A program made the position numbers and the translations under genes. This document shows positions 22,582-32,799 of a stretch of 64,000 nt of DNA, in pieces. Positions within the stretch are counted from its first letter, which is position 1. The number at the start of each line of letters is the position of its first letter. Source of the stretch: Rhabditoides inermis. Lineage: Eukaryota > Nematoda > Chromadorea > Rhabditida > Rhabditidae. Where the stretch lies: positions 1,181,501 through 1,245,500 of the forward strand of contig CAWZYM010000271.1 of the NCBI GenBank assembly GCA_963966185.1, in the 5' to 3' direction. The notes under the pieces were generated by a model that saw only the letters and a program-made list of their open reading frames with translations, was not told where the DNA came from and made no database searches.

Positions 22582-24136
22582 ATGTTGGGAGTAAACGCTA
22601 TGGATCTGTCATCTCCTGTGGTTGCATCGCTGCACGCTACGTTGTTGACGCTAGAGTTTGTTCTTATACTCGTTTCTCTCTTGTGCCTTACAACGACAGC
22701 CATAGTTAAGTTCAAACTACCACAGTTCCACCCCCATTTGGTACGCAAGTTTGTTTTCAATTCATTTCATCTTCACTTGCAGCTATTATTGTTTTCCAAT
22801 TTTTACGTCTGCTACATACTGATAGCAGTGACAAGATCGTACATAATCATCACATACTTCATGAATCCGTTACATGAATATGGTGATTTTTTTTCGTGAA
22901 AGGCGACACGCCTGACTTTTTTAAGAACTGGTTTCCTATTCTGCTCAGCTGTGCGATATTCTCCGCACCGTTGCCACATCTTGCTCCATAGTCACCTCTC
23001 CGATGATACTATTAGAGAGAATAATTGCATCAAGGTGATTACATAGAGTTGCAGAACTGTCAAACTTATTTGAAGTGCAGGTTACTAACGATCTATGAAC
23101 ATTTGAATTACTCGTTCACCGTCGTCCTATTTATCGCCGCCAATTGGGGTTTCTGCGGAATGTGTCTGTATACGGTAGTCGTCTGTGAGTTGCTCATGAA
23201 ACATGCGGATCGAATGAATGCCTGTGTTTTCAGACGGAGTGAATGTCATGTACTTTGTGGCACTGGGTGAAGTTTGCACCTGGATCACTATCACGGTTTT
23301 GCAATGAACAACCTTCTTCACTGATATTTGTTTCCAGGGATTCTACTCTCTGTCACAATGGTCCAAAAAGCGACATCAGACGTACGCAACCGGATATACT
23401 CTCTCCGAGCGCTTTCAAATATCCGAGAACATACGGTAGCCGCGTGGAACCACGTGTCTTTCAAAAGTGTGTGCGTTTCAGCGTGTGCGAGATGCTCGTG
23501 CCAGCTATCTACGTATTCGCCTGGGGATGCTTCATGGGCATCATACCGTTCGTGCTGGTGACTCAAGTGAGTGGTCTCGGAGTCTATTGAAACTCACCAC
23601 TGGTGACCCACACACGACCCAAGTGAGTGGCCTCGAAAAGAGTGCAAACTCACCGCTGCAGGTCGACTACGTGTCCGTGTCACCGCTGCTCAAACTGTTG
23701 CTGTACCACCTCTATGAAATCGTCATGGCCGTGTTTTCCACGTCCATCTTCATCGTTGAAGTGCTGTCTAATGACGTATGGGCGGCAGAATACGAACGCA
23801 TGCTACGACTCGGCACAAAAACGTAAGCACGGCTTTGTAGTGTTGGTTTATCAACACTTCTCACAGCTCGAAGACGTATGATCTTGCGAAGCCGGAACGC
23901 AATCGGCCAAACATGTACGAGAGATCACACCCCAAGTGAGTGATTCACAACAATAAGACGTTCACAAAATTCAATTGACTGTGTCAGACCACCAATGAAG
24001 TGTGAAAAACGCCGACGAAAACAAAAACAACCTTTTTTTCAGAATCGTTTCTCGAGTGAGTGGCGTTCGCCTGCACATAGAGACGAGGCTACAGCGAGAC
24101 GCTCACTTCAACTCCCTTCATGCGTTTTGGAAATGA
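22582..24136 (+). CDS. SRE-like seven-transmembrane chemoreceptor, paralogue
   Basis: Close relative of the upstream SRE-like gene with the same exon order. Exon 1 (22582-22740) starts MLGVNAMDLSSPVV and ends PQFHPHL. Then come LLLFSNFYVCYILIAVTRSY, an exon beginning LCDILRTVATSC with SPMILLERIIAS, and TIYEHLNYSFTVVLFIAAN (phase agrees across a 44-base intron). Next are NVMYFVALGEVCTWITIT, GFYSLSQWSKKRH with TLSERFQISENIR, VCEMLVPAIYVFAWGCFMG, KLLLYHLYEIVMAVFSTSIF with NDVWAAEYERML, SKTYDLAKPERNRPN, and IVSRVSGVRLHIETR to stop 24134-24136. The third exon appears to start at an in-frame AG near 22948. It looks intact. Confidence 0.87.
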
Positions 24137-24418
24137 TAATTGTCGTATCAATACACGCATACATAAAATTCTTTGTTCATAACAGAATGTGCATACACTG
24201 TGTGACGTGTTTGCGATCTACACCGACACGTGTCACAAGGTTCGGACAGCGAAAGTTCATAAAGTACGTTGCCTACACTCTAACGACATGGCGATAAGAG
24301 CATATTTTCTTCGGATAATAGTTCATGAGGTAATATTGTGTCTGTACCACGCTAGAGCGTGACAACACGTAATGGTATAAAACTGCGATTATGCCAACAA
24401 TTCGATACACTTGCCATC

Positions 24419-26033
24419 ATGTTTCTGATTGCGTTATCGGCGCTTGTCGCGATTACTAGCGGAGCGTTCACAGATCGTCTCAGCACGGTATGTTGTGTTT
24501 TGATCATCGGGTCGCAAGTGATTTCCCAGCCGGACATCATCAAGTACCACGGCTATCCGGTAGAAGAGCATGTGGTGGAGACCGACGACGGCTATCTCAA
24601 CACCGTCTTCAGAATTCCTTACGGAAGAGATCGTGAGAGATTTGTTACTGTATGCTCAAACACTGCTTGACATTCAGCTCGTACGATTGCCAACGAGAAG
24701 ACGCGACCAGTGGTATTCATGATGCATGGGCTGTTTAGCGACAGCAACAACTACATCCTGAATATGCCTTCGCAATCGGCTGGTGAGCGAAGAAGAGACT
24801 GCGTTTTGAGTCGGAACGCGCGATTACACAAATTGTTTAGGGTTTGTGTTCGCCGATGCGGGATTTGACGTGTGGCTCGGCAATTCGAGGGGGACGATGT
24901 TTGGACTTAACCACACCAAGCTCACTCCTTTCAATAATCAGTTCTGGGATTTTAGGTGAAACGCCTAGTTCCTGACAACGTTTTGTTTGTGCCCAAGACT
25001 TTTGTTAAAAGCGAAGTGCGAAAAACATGCGTTTCAGTTTCTATGAGATCGGTATCTTTGACGTGGCTTCTCAAATTGACTACGTACTCAACGTGACTGA
25101 TCAAACGAGCCTCTACCACATGGGCCACAGCCAGGGCACCATCACGTTCTTCATCCTACTCAGCGAGCGGCCCGAATACAATGACAAAGTTGTTTGATAG
25201 TGAAACTTGCTTGTAACAATGACAATTACAGATTCGCATGGGCTTCGAGATGGGTCCGGCGGCGGGGTTTGCTCACGTTCCACTCTACATCAAGATCTTT
25301 GTGCGCACGGTTTACGATATAGGAGAGGAGATCAACAAAAAAGTGCACAACATGCCTGTGCTGCTGCCGAAATTCGCGAGAGGCATCCTCGGAGATCTGT
25401 GCCGGTTGCCGCTGATAAACAAGGGATGTGAGCTCACCGGCGACCTCATCTTAGGATTTGAAAGCAGTACCCAACTCAATTCCGTAAGTTGCATGAGCTC
25501 GGCACGAATAACTTACTATGAACTCTTCATCGCAGACGCGACTCGGACTGTTTCTCAAGCACTTCCCCACGTCTACGTCTCTGAGAAACCTGCTGCACTA
25601 CGGGCAACTGATTGATCACGGAGTGAGAGAAACGAAATCTTAATGTTTTTATAATCGTGTTCAGGGTCAGCTGCGGCAGTTTGACTACGGCTACGAGCGC
25701 AATGTGAAACAGTACGGTGCCAGCAGCGCGCCAAAGTTCGACCTGTCGAAAGTGACTACGAAAGTGCATCTCATCTGGTCCGATGAAGACAACCTTACTA
25801 CGGGAAAAGATGTTCGCGAATGGCTCTTGCCGAACCTGCCTAACGCGGTGATAGAAAATTTATAAAGAGTTTTTATTTTATTTAGCTTTTTGAAGGTGTC
25901 CCACCATGTCTTCACTTTCTCGCATTTGGACTTTGCCATTGGGCTGCGAGCGGCAGACACAATCTACAAACCCACGATCGAGACTATCTACGAAGACCTC
26001 GAGCAAAGAAGAACACGTTCTGATAGAAGTTGA
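24419..26033 (+). CDS. Acid lipase-type alpha/beta hydrolase (LIPA/LIPL family)
   Basis: Secreted or lysosomal triglyceride/cholesteryl-ester lipase. A TATAAAA lies about 45 bases before the [20 protein letters not shown] is a signal peptide. Next come [20 protein letters not shown] and RIPYGR, the N-terminal 'abhydro-lipase' block, then [15 protein letters not shown] with the oxyanion HGL. After VWLGNSRG, the nucleophile elbow GHSQG is at about 25125. The acid residue is likely in [11 protein letters not shown] (about 25768-25800). The catalytic His lies in [11 protein letters not shown] at about 25900-25930. So the full Ser-Asp-His triad is present. Nine exons with consistent phases end at TGA 26031-26033. 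The first intron may remove part of the [10 protein letters not shown] stretch, which reads open. Starvation/HLH-30-type regulation is known for worm relatives but not visible here. Confidence 0.92.
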
Positions 26034-26447
26034 CTGACTTTGTAAATAATCCGTTTTTATTTACATGAAACTATATAGTGAGCTATTTTTATTAATTCAT
26101 TTAAAGAATGCATAAAATCTTCTTTTTTTCTTTCGTTAGTAAAAGTTTTTTGCTGACTATGCTACAAAACTGTACATCACGTTCACACCTCAATTCATAG
26201 TCTACAGTTTTACAAAAATCTACAGCACGTTTGTTAACAATAACGCAAAACACTCTAAGGGCTGTTTTTTTCTTTAGACAAAATCAAATGGACTTCAATA
26301 GTTCAATAGAAGTTCAATAGAAGTTCAACAGCACAGCAACTATGAACAAATTTGATAAAGCGGATGATGTGAAAACCTAGAAGCTATGTATGTGTGCACA
26401 TTGAAGTTTTCAAAATGCAGCTCTTTTATTAGCTGATATCGGTTATA
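26034..26447. other. Intergenic after the lipase gene
   Basis: AT-rich with direct GTTCAATAGAA units near 26298-26330. No gene. Confidence 0.5.
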
Positions 26448-26905
26448 ATCGGATTGGATACTATATGTTATTCGTGACATTTCACATGTTGTGCAGTTTT
26501 GTACAACACAACGTGTATGTCTTCAAATTTCCAAAACGCTCGCATGAGAAGGAATCGAACCCGTGGGCAAGCTCGCAGCAATTGCGCGCTATCAGCGCGC
26601 TCTACCACTGCGCCATTGAGGCTCGTTCTAAGAGGTCATTGCATTTCGAAGATATGTTTGCTCGTTATATATTATCATTGGGCATTGTAAAGACCTGTGG
26701 AGCTGCATGTGCTCTCTCTTTAATCTTCTAACCACCGCCTCTATGGCGCAGTGGTAGTGCACAATCGCTGCGCCCTCTCCATGGGTTCGATTCCTTATCA
26801 TGGAAGCGTTTTGGATCTTTGAAGACATGTATGTTGTCTTGCACAAAACTGCACAACATGAGAAATGTCACGGATGGCATATAGGATCCAATCCGACTGT
26901 ATTTT
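26448..26905. mobile_element. Palindromic element with a tRNA-like sequence in each arm
   Basis: Two arms of about 175 bases (26448-26624 and 26733-26905) are inverted copies, roughly 80% alike. Shared blocks include CATGTTGTGCAGTTTTGT, TCCAAAACGCT and AAGGAATCGAACCC with their complements. Each arm holds a pol III-like A box (TGGCGCAGTGGTAG) and B box (GGGTTCGATTCC); the left reads on the minus strand and the right on the plus. There is no protein. The tRNA acceptor arms do not pair. Confidence 0.8.
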
Positions 26906-27701
26906 AAAAAAAAATCGGAAAATTCGAAAATCTGTTTAGTGAACACAAGTGATAAAAAGGGATGACCCTGAAAGTACTTTTTTTAGTTCGAAAAAGTTTT
27001 GCTTTGTGAAACGGGAAACGGCACACACCATGAGACAGATCGTAATTTATTCAGATTTGATTTGATAAACTTTACCATAAAATCGAGGGTAACTTATTTG
27101 ACTATCCGAGCGATTGTCAGTTGGTGGCAGGACACAACACGTTTCATACTACCACGTCTAGTTCTTTGAATCTTTTCACGTTGGAAAACAAAAATGACAC
27201 CAGAACACAGTTCTGGTATAAGGTGAACCTACTGTTCTGTTTTACACAATGCGCGTTGTTTGCTTGTTTCGACGACACCAGGATTAAGTGTTTTGGTATG
27301 AAAGTTTATTGAGATTCATCCAAAAGATTTTTGCAAGCCTTTGCACGTAAAGCAACTCGAGTAAAAAAATCGAACTCATATCGACGATTCACGATAGACG
27401 CACAGAGCTGAACTTCCAATAAAAAAACTGTGGCGCGTGGTTCGAAATCGCCTTATTAAATGCCCTACCGAAACACGAGCACGTTTTCGTGAGCGCGAAG
27501 AGCGTATAGGTAAGACTTTTGTTTGTTCCGTGACACCTGCTTTATTGTCTCCTCACAAGCATGCCTTGAAATGTTGTCTTTCGCCGAAGACTCTGACGAC
27601 ACGCAGGCAAATGCCTCATGAACGCTGTGTGAGGTTGTCAATGGTGGCAACGCCTGGCAACCGAGACATGTCTCTTCGCATCGCCTTCGCATCGGGGGGC
27701 T
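26906..27701. other. Intergenic
   Basis: AT-rich until about 27440. From 27645 a short frame MSLRIAFASGGYGGAAVA precedes and overlaps the next gene in another frame; a G6 run sits at its junction. It may belong to the first exon of that gene. Confidence 0.35.
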
Positions 27702-29395
27702 ATGGCGGTGCAGCTGTTGCAGCTGGCCTGCTACACGACCGGCCTGCTCACACAGCTGGCTCAGCCTCTGCGCGATCGCGGAGACGCCGATGATCTGTCG
27801 CTGTGCAACACCGACTCGAACACCGCTCGCTTCTCCGTGCAGCTATTTTATCCGGACGGCAGATTGGCTACGGTGAGAGAGAAAGAAAAAGAAATAGTAG
27901 TCACTCTACAGTGCTACAATGGCGCAACCTTCGAGCACTCTTCGATGGAAACGCTCTGTCAGTTTTCCAGATTGGAAGGAGAGAAGCTTGGTTTCATGCA
28001 GGTAAGATGGACCTGACATGTTTTCTAGTTTACATGAAACGCAGGTCTTCGCCAACCTCGATCTTGCTGCGTCGTCGACAGCGGGCCGCACGCACTCCAA
28101 CACTTCCGGCTACAGGTAACAAACACTCCTTTGCAACACGTTTTTGTCTATCACTGTAAACACAGATGAAAAAAGAGAAAGACATGAAAGCTAGGCATTT
28201 CAATTTTTGTAGCATACGCATGCGCTGCTGGGCTTCCATCAGTACAGTGGGAGTCGCGTGGTGGTGGCGATGCCCGTGCAGGCGGCCACCAACGTCCTCG
28301 GCCGCGGCTTCGACTACGAGGGCGAGCGTGAGTGGCCACATATCGACGAGCTCACTCGCAGATCCGAGTACCTGACAGTGTATGTATGCCAGTAGTCTGA
28401 CAGTAAGTATGTAGTCTGACAGTAGTCTGACAGTAGTCTGACCGTATGCCATGAGTAACATGGTTTGGCTACTTGTTTCGCCACACAATAGCAGCTGAAC
28501 TGGTGGTTTCGCTTGCTCTGACTATTATAAAGCCTTAGGTGACGACGGCTTGATTGGATAATGATAATGATGTCAGGTCCACTGGGTCGCTTGATCCGAC
28601 CGGATCTGTCTTCGGAAAACTTGCAAAGGTTCAGCGAACAGTGCCTGGGCGCACTCGTCGAAGCATACGACCTACACTATAACAGTAAGTTTCATAAAAC
28701 ACTCTCACCAACAAGTCTTTTTTGTTCTTGATTTTTTGAAATTAAAACGTTTTAACCATACGACCACGAAGAATTGTGGACATTTTCAGTTAATTTTGAA
28801 ATTTGTTCTCACAGGCACGCAATTCTTGACAACATCCGAAACTGAATGGAAGCCGTACGCCGAGTCACAGCGACGCCTGCAAGGCTACTGAAAGGTCTGC
28901 AACGCCGACGTATCTCTTTGGATGGTCGAGAGAAAAGGTAGGGCACCTGGTGAAACAATACCTATTACCGCTCAGGCATCGAACGCCTCATCTCATCGAA
29001 TGCAAGCGAAATCGACATCTTGAATACAGAGGGTGGACAATGGAACGGCACAAAAAAGCTGCTGTGCTACTCGTGGAAGTGAGCAAAACAAACTATCCAC
29101 GTGTATTTTTTATACTATTCACTGATGCTAGGAAAGTTAGCATCATACCCATATGTAATATGTTAGTTGTATTCCCCATTATACGATAATTTACTCTATT
29201 CTATTCTCTATGATTGTGTTGTCACAGTCAGCTGTCAATTTTAGATAAATGTTTGAACGTTCATTGCGACAACGTGAAGTGTTATGCCAATCGTGACGAA
29301 GAGTGTGCATTTCGAATAGCTTGCGAAACGGTAAAGTTTGTTTTCCATGTTTTGTTCCGATATAGCACGGCCCAGCACGACGAGCTCGTTTGTAG
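27702..29395 (+). CDS. Unrecognised multi-exon gene with an in-frame TGA
   Basis: Exon 1 starts MAVQLLQLACYTTGLLTQLA; then VQLFYPDGRLAT. A 39-base intron leads to CYNGATFEHSSMETLCQF, then VFANLDLAASSTAGRTHS, HTHALLGFHQYSGSRVVVAM, PLGRLIRPDLSSENLQRF, and an exon 28815-28937. That exon reads STQFLTTSETEWKPY, then LQGY, TGA at 28889-28891, and KVCNADVSLWMVERK in the same frame. The next exon (28976-29078) GIERLISSNASEIDILN and the following Cys-rich exon (HCDNVKCYANRDEECAF) join in correct phase. The TGA is thus embedded in coding sequence. A TGG-to-TGA nonsense change is the simplest reading; readthrough or a sequence error are alternatives. The family is not recognised. An intron holds five AGTAGTCTGAC repeats (28388-28443). 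Confidence 0.6.
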
Positions 29396-30605
29396 CAAGC
29401 CCACGCATCCCGAGCCCTGTGTACAGAGACTAGTTAGGCGTGACCAAGCAAATTTGAATTGTTGTCGTGCCATTATTTTTTTTCTAATGTCAAATTTCTA
29501 CCTTTTAACTACTCTTTCAGTATTTTCACAGTTATAGGACAGCGAACAATTTCTGGTCAAGTTGAGTTCAACTCATAGCAAATGAAAGCAAACTTTTTTA
29601 TCGGGTTTCACAGCTGCACACAGAACAAACATTTCAGAAATGATCTTGACACTGAAGAAGCATTTACTACACAATGCACATTTTCATAGTTACGCGATGC
29701 CGGCGATAGCTCACCATAAAAACTTCTATTTGCAGTCAGTACAAAATTAAAAACTCGAGCAGTGTATGAAACAAACTATTATTAATTTCAGTTAAAACGG
29801 AATGACATCGAACAATAAACGAACGAATGATCACATCAAAAACATTGGTCTTCTGTTTCCGCACCTTGCTCCGCACTGCTTCCATTCTGACCGCTAGTGG
29901 AACACTCGCCTTCTCCTATCTGCCGACGGATCTCCACGTCTCCACTGTCATTTTCTCCCCGCGACTGCGATCTCGGAAATTACAACCAGCGCGGCAGCGC
30001 TGGTTGGTTTGTGTTAACCCTAGTCGCGCGCTAGAATCGGCAAAAGGCGACTGAACGAAAGGTCCCTTAGAATCTTTGCGAGAACAATGTGATGCTGATA
30101 GATGTTATCAGGATGTTAGAAAATGGTTAAGTTTCGATTTTGGTAACGCTAGCTGTTGTAGGAAGCGAGATACGCGCGCGCGCCCCCTGAGGGGCAGGCA
30201 ATCCCCCGTGTACGGAACGTTTTCTAGGGGGGGGTGGCGCGCACCGGCTGCCCCCAGCAGACAGGAGGTGCACAATCCGCACTGCCTGTGGATTGCACTG
30301 ATATCGTTTAGATCGCGTGCTCTGCCGTGCGCACAGTAGTGTTGTGGTTAGCGATTGCGCCAGTTGAGACACATGGCTCGAGTTCGGTTCCGGCTGGCGG
30401 CAAACCTTTTGTAATATATGATTTTACATAGAAATGACATTGGAATTGTAAATTTTCCCATCAGCATTACCTAAACTCTTTTTTGCAAATTTTATACAAT
30501 TTTGGACTCAACAAGGTGAGTGAACTGTTGAATTTCTTTAAAAAAATGTTTTGTGGTTCATGTTAATGTAGATAGATTTATATGAAATCCAATAAAAGTA
30601 CATTC
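29396..30605. other. Intergenic with a tRNA-like sequence
   Basis: A GC-rich patch at 30165-30260 includes a G8 run. At about 30336-30410 TAGTGTTGTGGTTAGCG and GAGTTCGGTTCCGGC resemble pol III A and B boxes, a further degenerate tRNA-like head. An open frame at 29827-30054 is probably chance. Confidence 0.4.
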
Positions 30606-30889
30606 ATTATCTTTTAAAAGGACTTCCGTAAGAGAAGAGTTTGTGTTACTCAACGTAATGCAACAAAAGCTCATGCATTTTATCAATCGAAATAGTACAC
30701 AAACCTGCTCCAATAGTTCAACCGGGTACCGAAATCAATTTCCCGACATACAACATTTGCTCGCATTAGTTATTATTGCAGAAAGAGCAGGTTTGTTTAC
30801 TATTTCGATTGATAAAATGCATGAGCTTTTGTTGCATTACGTTGAGTAACACAAACTCTTCTCTTACGGAAGTCCTTTTAAAAGATAAT
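30606..30889. mobile_element. Foldback element, 105-bp near-perfect inverted arms
   Basis: The arms at 30606-30710 and 30785-30889 are complementary over 105 bases with one mismatch that I can see (AGTACAC against AGTAAAC). The spacer is 74 bases. The outer ends are ATTATCTTTTAAAAGGACTT. No reading frame. Confidence 0.92.
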
Positions 30890-31871
30890 TTCAGATGCGT
30901 TGCGCCTGGACTGTTAATACACTGTAGTCAAATGTGCACGATAGTCAAACGTTACCTTCGTTGACCATTGCTATACAAGAAATTACGCCATGGAAGAACA
31001 GAAACAACAGTAGCAAAATCAGGAATGGCCTCATTGCTGAAGTACCAGTAATAGACTGATATAACAATGCTGCAACAACCTAGGACTTCAGAAACTGGGT
31101 CAGTATTCTTGGTTTTTCTTGTTTCTTCTTCGCACACTTGCTTTCTTGAGGGGGTTACTGCTGCGTAAAATGTTTATGGACGTTCCGAATGGAGTGGCTT
31201 ACTAACAGAAAAGAAAACGGTGACATTTTATTACCTATCAACATTTAACAAACTACAGTCGTTATAATCCAAGGCTCTGTCTTGTTTTCGGCTGAGAACA
31301 ATTGGTACGGCTATATCCTTGTTACTCTCTATGAGTAGTGAGATAAACGCAATACCAACAAAAAAAACTACGTCGTTTTTTTGTGAAAACAGAGACTTCT
31401 TTGCAAAAACCGCAATAGGGAAAATGACGCTTCGTCTATACTAATATATAGAAAACGCAATGTCCGTGTCAGCGACGCTCATGCGACACTTACTATATAC
31501 CCCCAGCCGGCGCCAGCGTGTGAGACGCTCCGGGTTTGCCCTTTTTTCAGCGAGGGCATGTGATTGCAAAATTTTCTCGCATACCAGGAGGAGAAGCGCC
31601 GTAGGCGCGAGTCCTACTGGTAACAACAAAAAACAACAACTAAATCTACGCTGAAAAAAAATAGTTGGGCTAACTCATTTTTCCGTCGTACTGCATGTGT
31701 AGTGCCTGTATTAAAGGGCAGTCAACAGTGCACAGTAAACCAGTCTGGTTCTTTTCGATAACGTGGTTTTCTTAAGTATGTAGATTAGCTACTGATTCTC
31801 TTTTCCTTCTACTTTCGTCTGTGAGAAACAGATACATGTAAACGAACAGCTTTTTCCAAAAGAAATCTGAT

Positions 31872-32176
31872 TTTTTTGTGTGTGTTTTTTTTTGTTTAGC
31901 TGGTTGAATTCGGGGTCCTCCCAGTCGAGAACAAGATAGGGTTCTTGGATTACGACAACGTCAGCAGAAGGAGTTGGGTTGGGTGGCGTCAAACCTCTTG
32001 AATTCCGTTCTTGAGTTCGTAAATGGTGCTGTGACGCCTTCTGGCTACCATGAGAGTGGTTTGCCACACCACAGGGGCTGGGTGAATTTAACAAGAATGG
32101 TTGACTGCGAGGGGGATCGAACCAACGACCGTGAGATTGAGAGACGAACGTTCTATCCACTGAGCCGCGCCCCCGG
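31872..32176 (-). mobile_element. tRNA-derived SINE-like element
   Basis: Read on the minus strand it begins with a tRNA-like head: GGCTCAGTGGATAGA (A box) and GTTGGTTCGATCCCC (B box) at proper spacing. A unique body of about 190 bases follows, ending in an A-rich tail with CACACA. The 6-bp TCTGAT at 31866-31871 and 32177-32182 flanks it and may be the target duplication. Head, body and tail in this order are the SINE layout. No homologous LINE is visible in the window. Confidence 0.6.
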
Positions 32177-32182
32177 TCTGAT

Positions 32183-32799
32183 CGAAACAAACGTAAAGTT
32201 TTTTTCTAGTTTTTGTTGAGTTACAGCTCTGAGTTCTGAGCTATAAAAATTGCGGTTCGAGTTAAAATGTTTTCCAATCTCTGCTTCCGAACCTTTGATT
32301 TTACCTATGACACTAAATGTTCTTTGTCCCATCTGTCAGAGATGAGAGTTCTTTATAGGCGGTTTGTAAACAGGCGTGCAAGATCAAACTGGGTTTTCTG
32401 ACGGTCGACAGCGTACTTTTTTAAACAAAACAAAGAAGAAGAAAACATTTAAAAAAGCAACCTTCTGATAAAGAGGTGTCAAGCTACTTTTTCGGTTGGT
32501 TCTGGGTGGGCTGCTATCTTCAAAATGCAGTGACAAAGGAACTGCTCGTCAGCAATGTTTTTTTTCTCACATTGATAATATAGATTTATCACTTATCACT
32601 ACTGTTTCTTATATGTGTCTAAGTGTCTGATAGTGATAGTTTGATATCAACTTTGTGAGTCTGAAACTAGCTATTACAACGTTAACTTTCTGCCGAAATT
32701 TTTTTTCACCAATGATAACTTTTCTTGCTACGCCAAAAATGTATATCTTATCAGATGTGTATATATTGGAAGATCTAATTAAACCCCTCACTCTCCACG
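32183..32799. other. Intergenic upstream of the P450 gene
   Basis: AT-rich; I see no gene and no clear promoter element. Confidence 0.5.

Noticed and set aside
29827..30054. 75-residue open frame
   Set aside because: No homologue recognised, no splice or promoter support, and it borders repeat sequence.
30606..30889. CRISPR-like or microRNA locus
   Set aside because: Arms are 105 bases and nearly perfect with a 74-base spacer; too long for a microRNA, no spaced direct repeats, and a eukaryotic genome.
31789..32190. 133-residue minus-strand open frame
   Set aside because: It reads through the tRNA head, body and A-rich tail of a SINE-like element.
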